Assembly (NCBI GenBank): GCA_900547285.1 | Contig: URGF01000009.1 | Location: forward strand, 1 to 25,143 | DNA length: 25,143 bases | Reading direction: 5' to 3' | From: an uncultured Collinsella sp. | GTDB lineage: Bacteria; Actinomycetota; Coriobacteriia; Coriobacteriales; Coriobacteriaceae | In this document: in pieces, positions 14,000-23,571 of the stretch | How positions within the stretch are numbered: the first letter of the stretch is position 1 | Layout of the letters: the number at the start of each line of letters is the position of its first letter | The notes under the pieces: generated by a model | What the model was told of the DNA's origin: nothing | What the model saw: the letters and a program-made list of their open reading frames with translations, nothing else | The model's database searches: none | Program-made: the position numbers and the translations under genes

Positions 14000-16177
14000 A
14001 TGAACTTCCGCTCATCTCTCGCCTGTGCCTCGAGCGATATCGCCCGCTGGGGGCTGCGCTCCGTCCTTAAGCGCCAGGGCGGCGTACTCCCCGGCCGCAT
14101 CGCCATGAAGATCGACCCCGAGCTGCTAAGCGACCTCGCGAGCCTGGTCGACCGCAGCGTGGTGATCACCGGCACCAACGGCAAGACCACCACCTCCAAC
14201 CTCATCGCCGACGCCGTTGCTGCCAGCGGTGCTACCGTGGTGTGCAACCGTGCCGGCAACAATATGGAGCCTGGTGTGGTGGGCGCTCTGCTCGAGGCCC
14301 GCGGCAACCTTAAGCGAACCGCCAGCAGCAAGCGCGTAGGCGTTTTTGAATGCGATGAGCTCTACACTGTGCGCGTCCTGCCCAAGCTCAAGCCGACGTA
14401 CTTCGTGCTGCTCAACCTGTTCCGTGACCAGCTAGATCGCTATGGCGAGATCGATCACACCCAGGAGGTCATCGCCCACGCGTTGGAGCTTTCGCCGGCA
14501 ACGACGCTCATCTACAACGCCGACGACCCGCTGTGCGCCTCGATTGCCGCGCGCGTTCCCAACGCGAGTATTGCCTTTGGCATCGATGGCGCCACGGGCA
14601 CCGAGTCCGACCGCATTAGCGACTCGCGCTTTTGCTCGCAGTGCAACGCCCCGTTGGAGTACGACTACGTACAGTATGGTCAACTCGGCGCCTACCATTG
14701 CCCCTCGTGCGGCTGGGCCCGCCCTGCGCTTGTCCGTCGCGTGACGGGCGTGGAACTCGGCTGCGACGGCTACGGCTTTGACCTTGTCTTTGGACCCGAT
14801 ACCGACGCACCCGCAACGCACATCGCCACGCGCTACAACGGTCTGTACATGGTCTATAACGTTGCCGCCGCCTTCTTTGCCACACACGAGTTGGGCGTGA
14901 ACACGGCGCTTCTACAGCCTACGCTCGATGCCTATGTGCCTGCCGGCGGTCGTATGGGGCGCTGGGATATCGCCGGCCGCACCGTCGAGGCCAACCTGGC
15001 CAAGAATCCCGTAGGCTTCGATCGACAAATCCAGTCCATCAAGACGGCAGGCGGCAGACTCTGCGCTTTCTTCCTCAATGACAACGACGCCGACGGCCAC
15101 GATGTCTCGTGGATCTACGACGTCGACTTCGAGCGCATCGCCGATACCCCGGGGCTTGTCGCCTTTGCCGGCGGCACGCGTGCACACGATATGCAGGTGC
15201 GCCTCAAGTACGCCGGCATCGACGCCGCCATTATCTCGGACGTCGCGCAGGCAATTGGCGCCGTGGCAGACGAGGCCGCCGATGACACCTTCTACGCCGT
15301 CGCCAACTACACGGCCTTCCCGCCGCTGGTCAAAGAACTCGACGGGCTGAAGGGTGCCGATGCAGCCACGGTTGCCGCCCGCGCCGCAGTCCGCGCCGAC
15401 GGCAGCGCTCTTCCTGTCGGTATCGCGCCAGTCGAGCTCTCGCGCCCGCTGCGCATCGTCTACCTGTATCCCGATGCCCTCAACCTCTATGGCGACGGCG
15501 GCAACGTCATCGCCCTCGAGCGCCGCTGCGCCTGGCGCGGCATCCCCGTTCGCGTGGATGAGGTCCGCATGGGCGAGGTGCTCGATCTGCATGATGCCGA
15601 TATCGTCATGATGGGCGGCGGATCCGATCGCGACCAGCTAGCCGTGGCACACGAGCTGCTCGCCCAAAAAGACAAGGTCGCAGCCTATGTTGAGGACGGC
15701 GGTTCGCTGCTCGCCATCTGCGGCAGCTATCAGCTGCTCGGCCGTTCGTACTATATGGGCGAAAATCGCATCGAGGGCCTGGGCGTCATTGCCGCCGAGA
15801 CTGTACGCGGCTCCGACCGCCTGATCGGCAACGTCGCCGTCAAGACCGACCTGGCACCCGAGCCCTTTGTGGGATTCGAGAACCACGGTGGCCGCACGCT
15901 TTTGGACGCCGATGCCACGCCGCTCGGAACGTCCGTCGTCACGGGCACCGGCAACAACGGCGACGATGGCTTTGAGGGTCTCATCTACAAGGGTGTCATC
16001 GGCACGTACCTGCATGGCCCGGCGCTGCCCAAGAACCCCGAACTCGCCGACTGGCTCATCGCGCACGCCCTCGAGCGCCGTGGCGACACACAGGCCGCCG
16101 CCCTGCTGCCGCTCAAACCCCTCGACGACACCTACGAGCACGCCGCCCACGACGCCGCCATGAAGCTCCTCCCCTAA
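14000..16177 (+). CDS. murT-gatD: Fused MurT-GatD: lipid II isoglutaminyl synthase, both subunits in one chain
   Basis: MurT and GatD together amidate the alpha-carboxyl of D-glutamate in lipid II using glutamine; they are normally two separate proteins (about 437 and 243 residues). Here one 725-residue frame holds both. The MurT part has the Mur-ligase P-loop GTNGKTTT at 58-65, a zinc ribbon with Cys212, 215, 234 and 237, and the DUF1727 C-terminal domain to about 450. A linker rich in Ala/Arg follows at about 452-482. The GatD part begins at LRIVYLYPDALNLYGDGGN (484), with nucleophile Cys574 in LLAICGSYQLLG and His672 in GTYLHGPALPKNP. I see no frameshift or stop at the junction. The start at 14000 follows TTAGGA, and the N terminus (ARWGLRSVLKRQGGVLPGRIAMK) matches MurT starts. 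Confidence 0.93.
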   Translation: MNFRSSLACASSDIARWGLRSVLKRQGGVLPGRIAMKIDPELLSDLASLVDRSVVITGTNGKTTTSNLIADAVAASGATVVCNRAGNNMEPGVVGALLEARGNLKRTASSKRVGVFECDELYTVRVLPKLKPTYFVLLNLFRDQLDRYGEIDHTQEVIAHALELSPATTLIYNADDPLCASIAARVPNASIAFGIDGATGTESDRISDSRFCSQCNAPLEYDYVQYGQLGAYHCPSCGWARPALVRRVTGVELGCDGYGFDLVFGPDTDAPATHIATRYNGLYMVYNVAAAFFATHELGVNTALLQPTLDAYVPAGGRMGRWDIAGRTVEANLAKNPVGFDRQIQSIKTAGGRLCAFFLNDNDADGHDVSWIYDVDFERIADTPGLVAFAGGTRAHDMQVRLKYAGIDAAIISDVAQAIGAVADEAADDTFYAVANYTAFPPLVKELDGLKGADAATVAARAAVRADGSALPVGIAPVELSRPLRIVYLYPDALNLYGDGGNVIALERRCAWRGIPVRVDEVRMGEVLDLHDADIVMMGGGSDRDQLAVAHELLAQKDKVAAYVEDGGSLLAICGSYQLLGRSYYMGENRIEGLGVIAAETVRGSDRLIGNVAVKTDLAPEPFVGFENHGGRTLLDADATPLGTSVVTGTGNNGDDGFEGLIYKGVIGTYLHGPALPKNPELADWLIAHALERRGDTQAAALLPLKPLDDTYEHAAHDAAMKLLP

Positions 16178-16183
16178 CGCCCC

Positions 16184-16222
16184 AACCACCACAAAGGGGA
16201 CAGGTACCTTTGTGGTGGTTTT
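16184..16222 (+). terminator. Terminator of the murT-gatD operon, carrying a GGGGACAGGTACC repeat core
   Basis: A perfect 14-bp stem (16184-16197 with 16207-16220) closes a 9-nt loop GGACAGGTA and ends in a run of four T. It starts 7 bases past the stop codon. The inner part resembles the hairpin at 8845-8873. Confidence 0.8.
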
Positions 16223-16262
16223 CCAGTTTGCCAACGATATACGCGCCGGCAAAAAAGTCTGC

Positions 16263-16268
16263 TATACT
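16263..16268 (+). promoter_or_regulatory. -10 hexamer of tRNA-Glu gene
   Basis: TATACT ends 10 bases before the tRNA 5' end, as expected for a stable-RNA promoter. No good -35 is seen at 16-18 bases upstream. Confidence 0.55.
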
Positions 16269-16278
16269 CTTTCCCGCT

Positions 16279-16355
16279 GTCCCCATCGTCTAGCGGCCAA
16301 GGACGCCACCCTTTCAAGGTGGATATCGCGGGTTCGAATCCCGCTGGGGGCACCA
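16279..16355 (+). tRNA. tRNA-Glu (anticodon UUC)
   Basis: All four arms are seen. The acceptor GTCCCCA pairs with TGGGGGC (one G-T). The anticodon stem CCACC/GGTGG closes the loop CTTTCAA, giving anticodon TTC at 16313-16315. The T arm is GCGGG-TTCGAAT-CCCGC. Discriminator A is followed by an encoded CCA (16353-16355). It charges glutamate and reads GAA/GAG. Confidence 0.97.
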
Positions 16356-16367
16356 CAGAATCTGAGA

Positions 16368-16398
16368 AGCCCGTTACCAATTCGGTAGCGGGCTTTTT
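16368..16398 (+). terminator. Terminator after tRNA-Glu
   Basis: AGCCCGTTACC (16368-16378) pairs with GGTAGCGGGCT (16384-16394) through 11 pairs, one of them G-T, with a 5-nt loop and a run of five T. Confidence 0.92.
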
Positions 16399-16411
16399 GC
16401 TACCCATACGC

Positions 16412-16427
16412 CGGGATTCGAACCCCG
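16412..16427 (-). other. Isolated tRNA T-arm-like sequence
   Basis: On the minus strand CGGGGTTCGAATCCCG reads like a T arm, sharing GGGTTCGAATCCCG with the tRNA-Glu 70 bases away but in opposite orientation. One stem pair is mismatched and no acceptor or anticodon arm is present, so this is not a tRNA gene. It could be a remnant or an attachment-site trace. Confidence 0.3.
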
Positions 16428-16452
16428 AAGGCATAAAATCACACTGTCATCC

Positions 16453-16687
16453 AAGGGCCCGTGGACAAAAAATAGCAAATATGAGTACTGTTACCAATTT
16501 AGTAACAGCGATTTCATGCCATCAGAAGGCGATTTGGACACAAGGCGTCCTACGGCGGAGGAATTGCAGGCATTTATCAGCTAAGTACTTGGACATATGT
16601 TGCGTAACACTGCATATTTTGCAAAAAGATAATGCTACAGGGCTTGTGACAGTACTCATATTTGACGTTTTTTGCCCACGACCCCTT
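16453..16687. mobile_element. MITE-like element with 42-bp terminal inverted repeats
   Basis: Bases 16453-16494 pair with 16646-16687. Of 42 positions, 35 are Watson-Crick, 2 are G-T and 5 mismatch. The longest perfect block is CAAATATGAGTACTGT (16 bp). The 151-base interior is non-coding and has a further hairpin (CTGTTAC / GTAACAG, 16488-16508). Ends are AAGGG / CCCTT; I see no clear target duplication and no transposase. It occupies most of the gap between the tRNA terminator and the glutamine synthetase terminator. Confidence 0.65.
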
Positions 16688-16733
16688 ATTGCGTGGGCGA
16701 ATCAGTTGCAAAGCGGGATCCAAAGCGTCCTTC

Positions 16734-16774
16734 GCAAACAAATAGCCGGGCCCCGCGCGATGCGGACCCCGGCT
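16734..16774 (-). terminator. Terminator of the glutamine synthetase gene
   Basis: Minus-strand AGCCGGG / CCCGGCT with an inner CCGC/GCGG extension (one mismatch, one G-T) followed by TATTTGTTTG. It begins 30 bases after the stop codon. Confidence 0.88.
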
Positions 16775-16803
16775 CAATACCGTGACGATATGTCAGTTAC
16801 GCT

Positions 16804-18891
<2,088 letters not shown>

Positions 18892-18912
18892 ACGGAACTC
18901 CCTTCGTATCGG

Positions 18913-18931
18913 CACCGCGTGAGAAGCGGTG
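18913..18931 (-). promoter_or_regulatory. Leader hairpin of glutamine synthetase gene
   Basis: CACCGC and GCGGTG pair across a 7-nt loop in the untranslated leader, 22 bases before the start codon and just ahead of the ribosome site. Regulatory role is a guess. Confidence 0.35.
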
Positions 18932-18976
18932 TTGATTACTAACGAACGAGTCATAGCTTAGACTCGTCGTGTTTCC

Positions 18977-18997
18977 GCAACATTACCGTTATGTTGC
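18977..18997. promoter_or_regulatory. Inverted repeat upstream of glutamine synthetase gene
   Basis: GCAACAT (18977-18983) and ATGTTGC (18991-18997) are perfect arms with a 7-base spacer, 86 bases from the start codon. Geometry fits a dimeric regulator site. It does not match the TnrA/GlnR consensus TGTNAN7TNACA. Confidence 0.35.
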
Positions 18998-19102
18998 TGT
19001 CACGAAACCAATCAATGAGGTTACCGCATCGCGGCGGCGTTGCCGCCCTCAACAGCCAATCAACTGTATAAATTGCAGACCTCTCCCCATGGTTTAAGGG
19101 TA

Positions 19103-19178
19103 GTCAATTTGGGATGGGGCTCTATTAACTGGTATTTCGCATCAGATACCAGTCTTTATAGTCCCATCCTAGATTGAC
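19103..19178 (+). ncRNA. Long hairpin of unknown class between glnN and metF
   Basis: Bases 19103-19135 pair with 19146-19178 over 33 positions: 26 Watson-Crick, 3 G-T and 4 mismatches, the latter in one internal bulge region (19122-19127). The loop is TTCGCATCAG. All three G-T positions pair only if the plus strand is transcribed. TATAAA at 19067-19072 could be its -10. It could be an untranslated leader element of metF (140 bases downstream), a small RNA or a miniature inverted-repeat element. No riboswitch class is recognised. Confidence 0.45.
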
Positions 19179-19268
19179 CGCTCTGCTATAGGGAATGTCG
19201 ATAGCAAGGCATCTTTGATTGGTATCCCCGAATAGCGAGTGAAACTCCACCGTGACACAGTGGTGCTG

Positions 19269-19274
19269 TAGAAT
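19269..19274 (+). promoter_or_regulatory. -10 hexamer candidate for metF operon
   Basis: TAGAAT, 43 bases ahead of the metF start. No convincing -35. I see no S-box or cobalamin-riboswitch core in the leader. Confidence 0.35.
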
Positions 19275-19317
19275 CCTTACAACACATCACGCTATTACGT
19301 ATCTAAAGGAGCACGAT

Positions 19318-20190
19318 ATGCGCGTCGACGAGGTTTTTAAGCAGGCAGCATCCCAGGGCACCGCACCCGTTTCGTTTGAGATGTTCCCGCCCAAGGGCGA
19401 GCTTACCCTCAACACGGCTCGCGAGGTGGCAGGCAATCTGTGCAAGCTTTCGCCGAGCTTTGTCTCGGTCACCTGCTCTGCCGGCGGCTCGGGCAACGGC
19501 GCCACCACCGCCCCCATCGCGCAAATGATTACGAGCGAATTCAATACGCCCTCGGTGGCGCACCTCACCTGCGTGGGCCGCTCGCACGCCGATATCGCCG
19601 CCAAGATCGACGAATACCGCTCCGCCGGCGTAGAAAACATCCTGGCCCTGCGCGGTGATCTGCCCGCTGGCGCGACCGAGGATGACAAGCCCGCCTCGGA
19701 CTACCCCTACGCCCGCGAGCTCATCCCCGAGCTTGTCGACGCCGGCTTTTGTGTGGGCGCCGCGGCCTACCCCGAGGGCCACATTGCCTGTGAGGACCTC
19801 AACGCTTCGGTCGAATACCTCAAGCAAAAACAGGACGCCGGCGCGAGCTTCTTTGTGACGCAGCTCTTCTTTGATAACGAGTGCTTCTACCGTTTTCGCG
19901 AGCTTGCCGACAAGGCCGGCATCACCGTGCCCATTACCGCGGGCATCATGCCGTTTATGGGCAAGTCACAGATCAGCCGCATGGTCTTTATGTGCGGCGC
20001 GTCGCTGCCCTCCCCCGTCATCAAGATTCTCGCCAAGTACGAGAACGACCCCGAGAGCCTGCAGGCAGCCGGTGTAGATTATGCCGCCCGTCAGCTTTGC
20101 GACCTTAAGGAGCACGGCGCCGACGGTCTGCACCTGTACACTATGAATCGTCCTGCAATCGCCGCAACCATTATGGAGCGCCTGGGGTAA
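19318..20190 (+). CDS. metF: 5,10-methylenetetrahydrofolate reductase
   Basis: Reduces methylene-THF to methyl-THF, the methyl donor for MetH. The 290-residue length fits bacterial MetF. Motifs are SFEMFPPKG near the N terminus with the catalytic Glu, ENILALRGDLP (FAD and folate contact), SFFVTQLFFDNECFYRF, GIMPFMGKSQISRM, and the C-terminal LHLYTMNRP. The ATG at 19318 follows AAAGGAGC by 5 bases; an earlier in-frame ATG at 19252 lies in the leader. It is the first gene of a metF / activation protein / metH operon, and its TAA overlaps the next ATG (TAATG). Confidence 0.96.
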   Translation: MRVDEVFKQAASQGTAPVSFEMFPPKGELTLNTAREVAGNLCKLSPSFVSVTCSAGGSGNGATTAPIAQMITSEFNTPSVAHLTCVGRSHADIAAKIDEYRSAGVENILALRGDLPAGATEDDKPASDYPYARELIPELVDAGFCVGAAAYPEGHIACEDLNASVEYLKQKQDAGASFFVTQLFFDNECFYRFRELADKAGITVPITAGIMPFMGKSQISRMVFMCGASLPSPVIKILAKYENDPESLQAAGVDYAARQLCDLKEHGADGLHLYTMNRPAIAATIMERLG

Positions 20191-20978
20191 TGGAAAAACC
20201 GCACATCGATACAACCGCTGTCGAAGTGCCGGCCGACCTTGCGTCGCCGGCGCTTTATCGTATCGATGATGCCCACCACCCCCGCGTCGATCGTGCCGAG
20301 ATGCTGCGCTATCTGGGCTACAGCGGTCAGCAAATTGAGCCCGAGCTGTCGCAGCGTATTGAGCTTGTCGTTGAGCGTCTGGAGCTGGACATTGAACCCC
20401 GTGGCGTGCGACGCGTGTTTGCCGTCGATGCCACGGGCGTGGACGAGCAGGGCGAGCCCTGCATCCGCTTGGTCGGCACCAACGTTGATCTGCGGGGTCG
20501 CGATATCTATCGACATCTCAAAGACGCCCGATTTGCCGCGCTCATGGCATGCACCCTCGGCATGGACGCCGAGCGTCGCCTGCGCACCACGGGAGCCCAG
20601 CAGCCCCTGGAGGGAGCCGTGCTCGACGCCGCATGCTCTGCCTATGTAGAAGCCGCCGTCGAGCAGATGGACCAGCAGGTCAAGGCTGCGGCCGCCGCAC
20701 ACGGACTCGCCGGCAACTGGCGCTTCAGTCCCGGCTACGGCGACTGCCCGCTTACGGCACAGCGCTCAATCGTGGACGCGCTCAACGCCACGCGGCTCAT
20801 CGGGCTTACCGTCACGCCCACCAGCCTGCTCATGCCCACCAAGAGCGTGACCGCGGTGATCGGTCTGTTCGACGGCGAGGTCCACGACGCCCGGAGCCGC
20901 CCCACCTGCAATATCTGCCGCATGCGCGAGCACTGTCGCTTCCGCGCCGCCCACACCACCTGCTATTCCAGCCATTAG
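20190..20978 (+). CDS. Stand-alone methionine synthase activation-domain protein
   Basis: Likely supplies in trans the AdoMet-dependent reactivation of oxidised cob(II)alamin in MetH. The 262-residue product has RFSPGYGDCPL at 178-188, the AdoMet-binding motif of the MetH activation domain, then TVTPTSLLMPTKSVTAVIGL, also typical. The N-terminal half (PRVDRAEMLRYLGYSGQQIE) matches split activation proteins of other anaerobes. It ends in a Cys cluster (Cys240, 243, 249, 258; CNICRMREHC) that could bind metal or an iron-sulfur centre. The start overlaps the metF stop, and the metH gene follows 9 bases later, so expression is coupled to both. Confidence 0.88.
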   Translation: MEKPHIDTTAVEVPADLASPALYRIDDAHHPRVDRAEMLRYLGYSGQQIEPELSQRIELVVERLELDIEPRGVRRVFAVDATGVDEQGEPCIRLVGTNVDLRGRDIYRHLKDARFAALMACTLGMDAERRLRTTGAQQPLEGAVLDAACSAYVEAAVEQMDQQVKAAAAAHGLAGNWRFSPGYGDCPLTAQRSIVDALNATRLIGLTVTPTSLLMPTKSVTAVIGLFDGEVHDARSRPTCNICRMREHCRFRAAHTTCYSSH

Positions 20979-20987
20979 GAGCCCTCG

Positions 20988-23546
20988 ATGTTTACTCCGC
21001 TTATCACTCATGATTCTGACGGCACTGCATTGGCGGCACCCGTTGATGCCGCACGTCGCAACGGTGCCACGTACAAGACGCGCACGATCGACGATCTGCG
21101 CATTAAGGACGATCGCCTGCGTGCGGCCATCGAGGGCACGGGGCATCTGCTGTTCGACGGCGGCATGGGCACCATGCTGCAGGCGGCCGGCATGAAGGCC
21201 GGAGCCCTGCCCGAGCTGCTCAACTTTGAGGAACCCCAGGTTATCACCGATATCCAACGTCAATATGTCGAGGCCGGCTGCGACGTGATCACCGCCAACA
21301 CCTTTGGCGCCAACGCCCACAAGCTCGACGGCGCCGCCACCGTGGCAGACGTCTTTGCCGCAGCCGTCACCTGCGCCCGCGAGGCCGGCGCCCGCTACGT
21401 CGCCGGCGACATCGGCCCCATCGGCGCGCTGCTGCGCCCCTTGGGTACCCTCAGCTTCGACGAGGCCTACGACCTCTTTGCCGAGGAGGTGCGCTCTGGC
21501 GTCGCCGCGGGTGTGGACCTCTTTATTATCGAGACTATGACCGACCTGGCCGAGATCAAGGCGGCAGTCCTCGCCTGCCGCGAGAATTCCGACTTGCCCG
21601 TCTTTGCCACCATGACCTTTGAGGAAGACGGCCGCACCTTCTTGGGCACGAGCCCCGAGGTCGCCGCCATCACCCTCGACGCCATCGGCGCCGACGTTTT
21701 GGGCATCAACTGCAGCCAGGGCCCGGCCGAGCTCCGAGGACTCGCCGCGCGTATGCTCACCGTTACGGACAAGCCCGTTATGGTGCAGGCCAATGCGGGA
21801 CTCCCCCACGTAGACGACGACGGTAACACCGTCTTTGACATCCAGGCCCCCGAATACGCCAAGGCCGTCGCCGGCATGATCGCCGACGGCGTAAGCGTCG
21901 TGGGCGGTTGCTGCGGAACCACGCCGGCGCACATGGCGGCCTTGCGCACGCTTATCGACAACCACACGCCCAGCCCGCGCCACCGCAAGCCCAGCATGTC
22001 GGTCACGAGCGCCCAAACGGTCGTGGACCTTCCCTGCGACGGCCACAAGATCGCCGTCATCGGCGAGCGCATCAACCCCACCGGCAAAAAGCGCCTGCAG
22101 CAGGCCCTGCGCGACGGCGACCTGGACTACGTCGTGAGCCAGGGCATCAGCCAGCAGGAACAGGGCGCCGACATTCTGGACGTCAACGTGGGCCTGCCCG
22201 AGATCGACGAGGTCAAGATCATCCAACAGGCGACCGAGCAGCTCCAGGGCTCCACGCTGCTGCCGCTGCAGATCGACTCCACCGACCCCGCAGCCGTCGA
22301 GGCCGCTGTGCGCCGCTACGCCGGCAAGCCCATCATCAACTCGGTCAATGGCAAACAGCAGATCATGGATGAGATCTTTCCACTGGTCGCCCACTACGGC
22401 ACCAACGTCGTCGGCCTTACGCTCGACGAAGGCGGCATCCCCGATACCGCCGAGGCCCGCTTCGCCATCGCCGAGCGCATTGTGGCCGAAGCCGCCCGTT
22501 ACGGCATCGGCCCGGACCGTATCCTCATCGACTGTCTGGTCATGACCGCCTCGACCAATCAACGCCAAGCCGAACAGATCCTGCGCGCCATGTCCCTGTG
22601 CAAGGAGCGCCTGGGCGTCAAATGCGCGCTCGGCGTGTCGAACATCAGCTTTGGCCTGCCTGCCCGCCCGCTGCTGGGTTCGGTCTTTTTGGCTGCCGCT
22701 TTTGGCGCGGGCCTGGACGCCCCCATCATGAACCCAGGTTCCAAGCGCTTTATGGACACCGTCTACAGCTATCGCGTGTTGAGCGTCGAGGACGAGGGCT
22801 CGACCGGATACATCGAGCGCTACGCCGGCTGGACCGACCCGTACAAGATTGCCGCCAACCCGGCGGCCGCTCAGTCAGCATCGAGCGATGCCGCACCCGC
22901 TGCTGGCACCGCCGGCTCCGACGGCAACGACGACCCGATTCGTCGCATGGTCGTCTCGGGCCGCAAAGGCGAGATTGCTGCCGAGACCGAGCGTCTGCTG
23001 GCAGACCACGACGCCATGGACCTCATCAACAATCACTTTATCCCCGCCCTCGACGAAGTGGGCGTCCTCTTTGACCAGGGCAAGTTCTTCCTGCCGCAGC
23101 TTATGGCCTCGGCCGAGGCCGCGCGCGTGGGCTTCGACACCATCAAGCGTCTGATGCCCGCCGGCGAGATTGCCGACAAGGGCAAGATCTGCGTGGCCAC
23201 CGTCAAGGGCGACATCCACGATATTGGCAAGAACATCGTCAAAATGCTGCTTGACAACTACGGCTACACCGTCTTTGACCTGGGCCGCGACGTCGATCCG
23301 CAGGAGGTACTCAAGACCGTCAAGGAGCGCGATATCAAACTCGTCGGCCTCTCGGCGCTTATGACCACCACGGTCGTCGCCATGGAGGAGACCATCAAGC
23401 TGCTCCATGCCGAGGTGCCGGGCGTCAAGATCATCGTAGGCGGTGCCGTGCTCACCCCCGAATACGCCAAGCAGATCGGCGCAGACTACTACGCCAAGGA
23501 TGCCGCCGAGAGCGCACGCATCGCCGAAGAGGTCTTTGGCCAGTAA
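20988..23546 (+). CDS. metH: Cobalamin-dependent methionine synthase lacking the activation domain
   Basis: Transfers methyl from methyl-THF via B12 to homocysteine. The 852 residues hold, in order: a homocysteine methyltransferase domain (LLFDGGMGTM near 55; Zn ligands Cys242 in GINCSQGP and Cys308-Cys309 in GGCCGTTP); a pterin-binding domain from IAVIGERINPTGKKRL at about 355; a B12 cap; and the cobalamin-binding domain with DIHDIG at 742-747, where His744 is the axial ligand. E. coli MetH (about 1227) continues into an activation domain that is absent here and provided by the preceding gene. A low-complexity Ala/Ser linker (about 624-645) separates pterin and cap domains. ATG at 20988 follows AGGAG. 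The first 40 residues form an extra N-terminal extension. Confidence 0.96.
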   Translation: MFTPLITHDSDGTALAAPVDAARRNGATYKTRTIDDLRIKDDRLRAAIEGTGHLLFDGGMGTMLQAAGMKAGALPELLNFEEPQVITDIQRQYVEAGCDVITANTFGANAHKLDGAATVADVFAAAVTCAREAGARYVAGDIGPIGALLRPLGTLSFDEAYDLFAEEVRSGVAAGVDLFIIETMTDLAEIKAAVLACRENSDLPVFATMTFEEDGRTFLGTSPEVAAITLDAIGADVLGINCSQGPAELRGLAARMLTVTDKPVMVQANAGLPHVDDDGNTVFDIQAPEYAKAVAGMIADGVSVVGGCCGTTPAHMAALRTLIDNHTPSPRHRKPSMSVTSAQTVVDLPCDGHKIAVIGERINPTGKKRLQQALRDGDLDYVVSQGISQQEQGADILDVNVGLPEIDEVKIIQQATEQLQGSTLLPLQIDSTDPAAVEAAVRRYAGKPIINSVNGKQQIMDEIFPLVAHYGTNVVGLTLDEGGIPDTAEARFAIAERIVAEAARYGIGPDRILIDCLVMTASTNQRQAEQILRAMSLCKERLGVKCALGVSNISFGLPARPLLGSVFLAAAFGAGLDAPIMNPGSKRFMDTVYSYRVLSVEDEGSTGYIERYAGWTDPYKIAANPAAAQSASSDAAPAAGTAGSDGNDDPIRRMVVSGRKGEIAAETERLLADHDAMDLINNHFIPALDEVGVLFDQGKFFLPQLMASAEAARVGFDTIKRLMPAGEIADKGKICVATVKGDIHDIGKNIVKMLLDNYGYTVFDLGRDVDPQEVLKTVKERDIKLVGLSALMTTTVVAMEETIKLLHAEVPGVKIIVGGAVLTPEYAKQIGADYYAKDAAESARIAEEVFGQ

Positions 23547-23571
23547 CACAACGGAAACAACCCCGCACCAA

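Noticed and set aside
15350..15450. Frameshift or missed stop at the MurT/GatD junction
   Set aside because: The frame is continuous, codon use is even and no alternative start with a ribosome site precedes the GatD part.
18961..19030. Possible actinobacterial GlnR box (GTCAC, GAAAC and GGTTACC words)
   Set aside because: The words do not keep the 6-base spacing of the GlnR consensus.
19179..19317. Possible S-box or cobalamin riboswitch ahead of metF
   Set aside because: I could not find the conserved core or box sequences of either class.
20766..22568. A 600-codon minus-strand frame opposite metH
   Set aside because: Shadow of MetH domains with clear catalytic residues; composition is artefactual.
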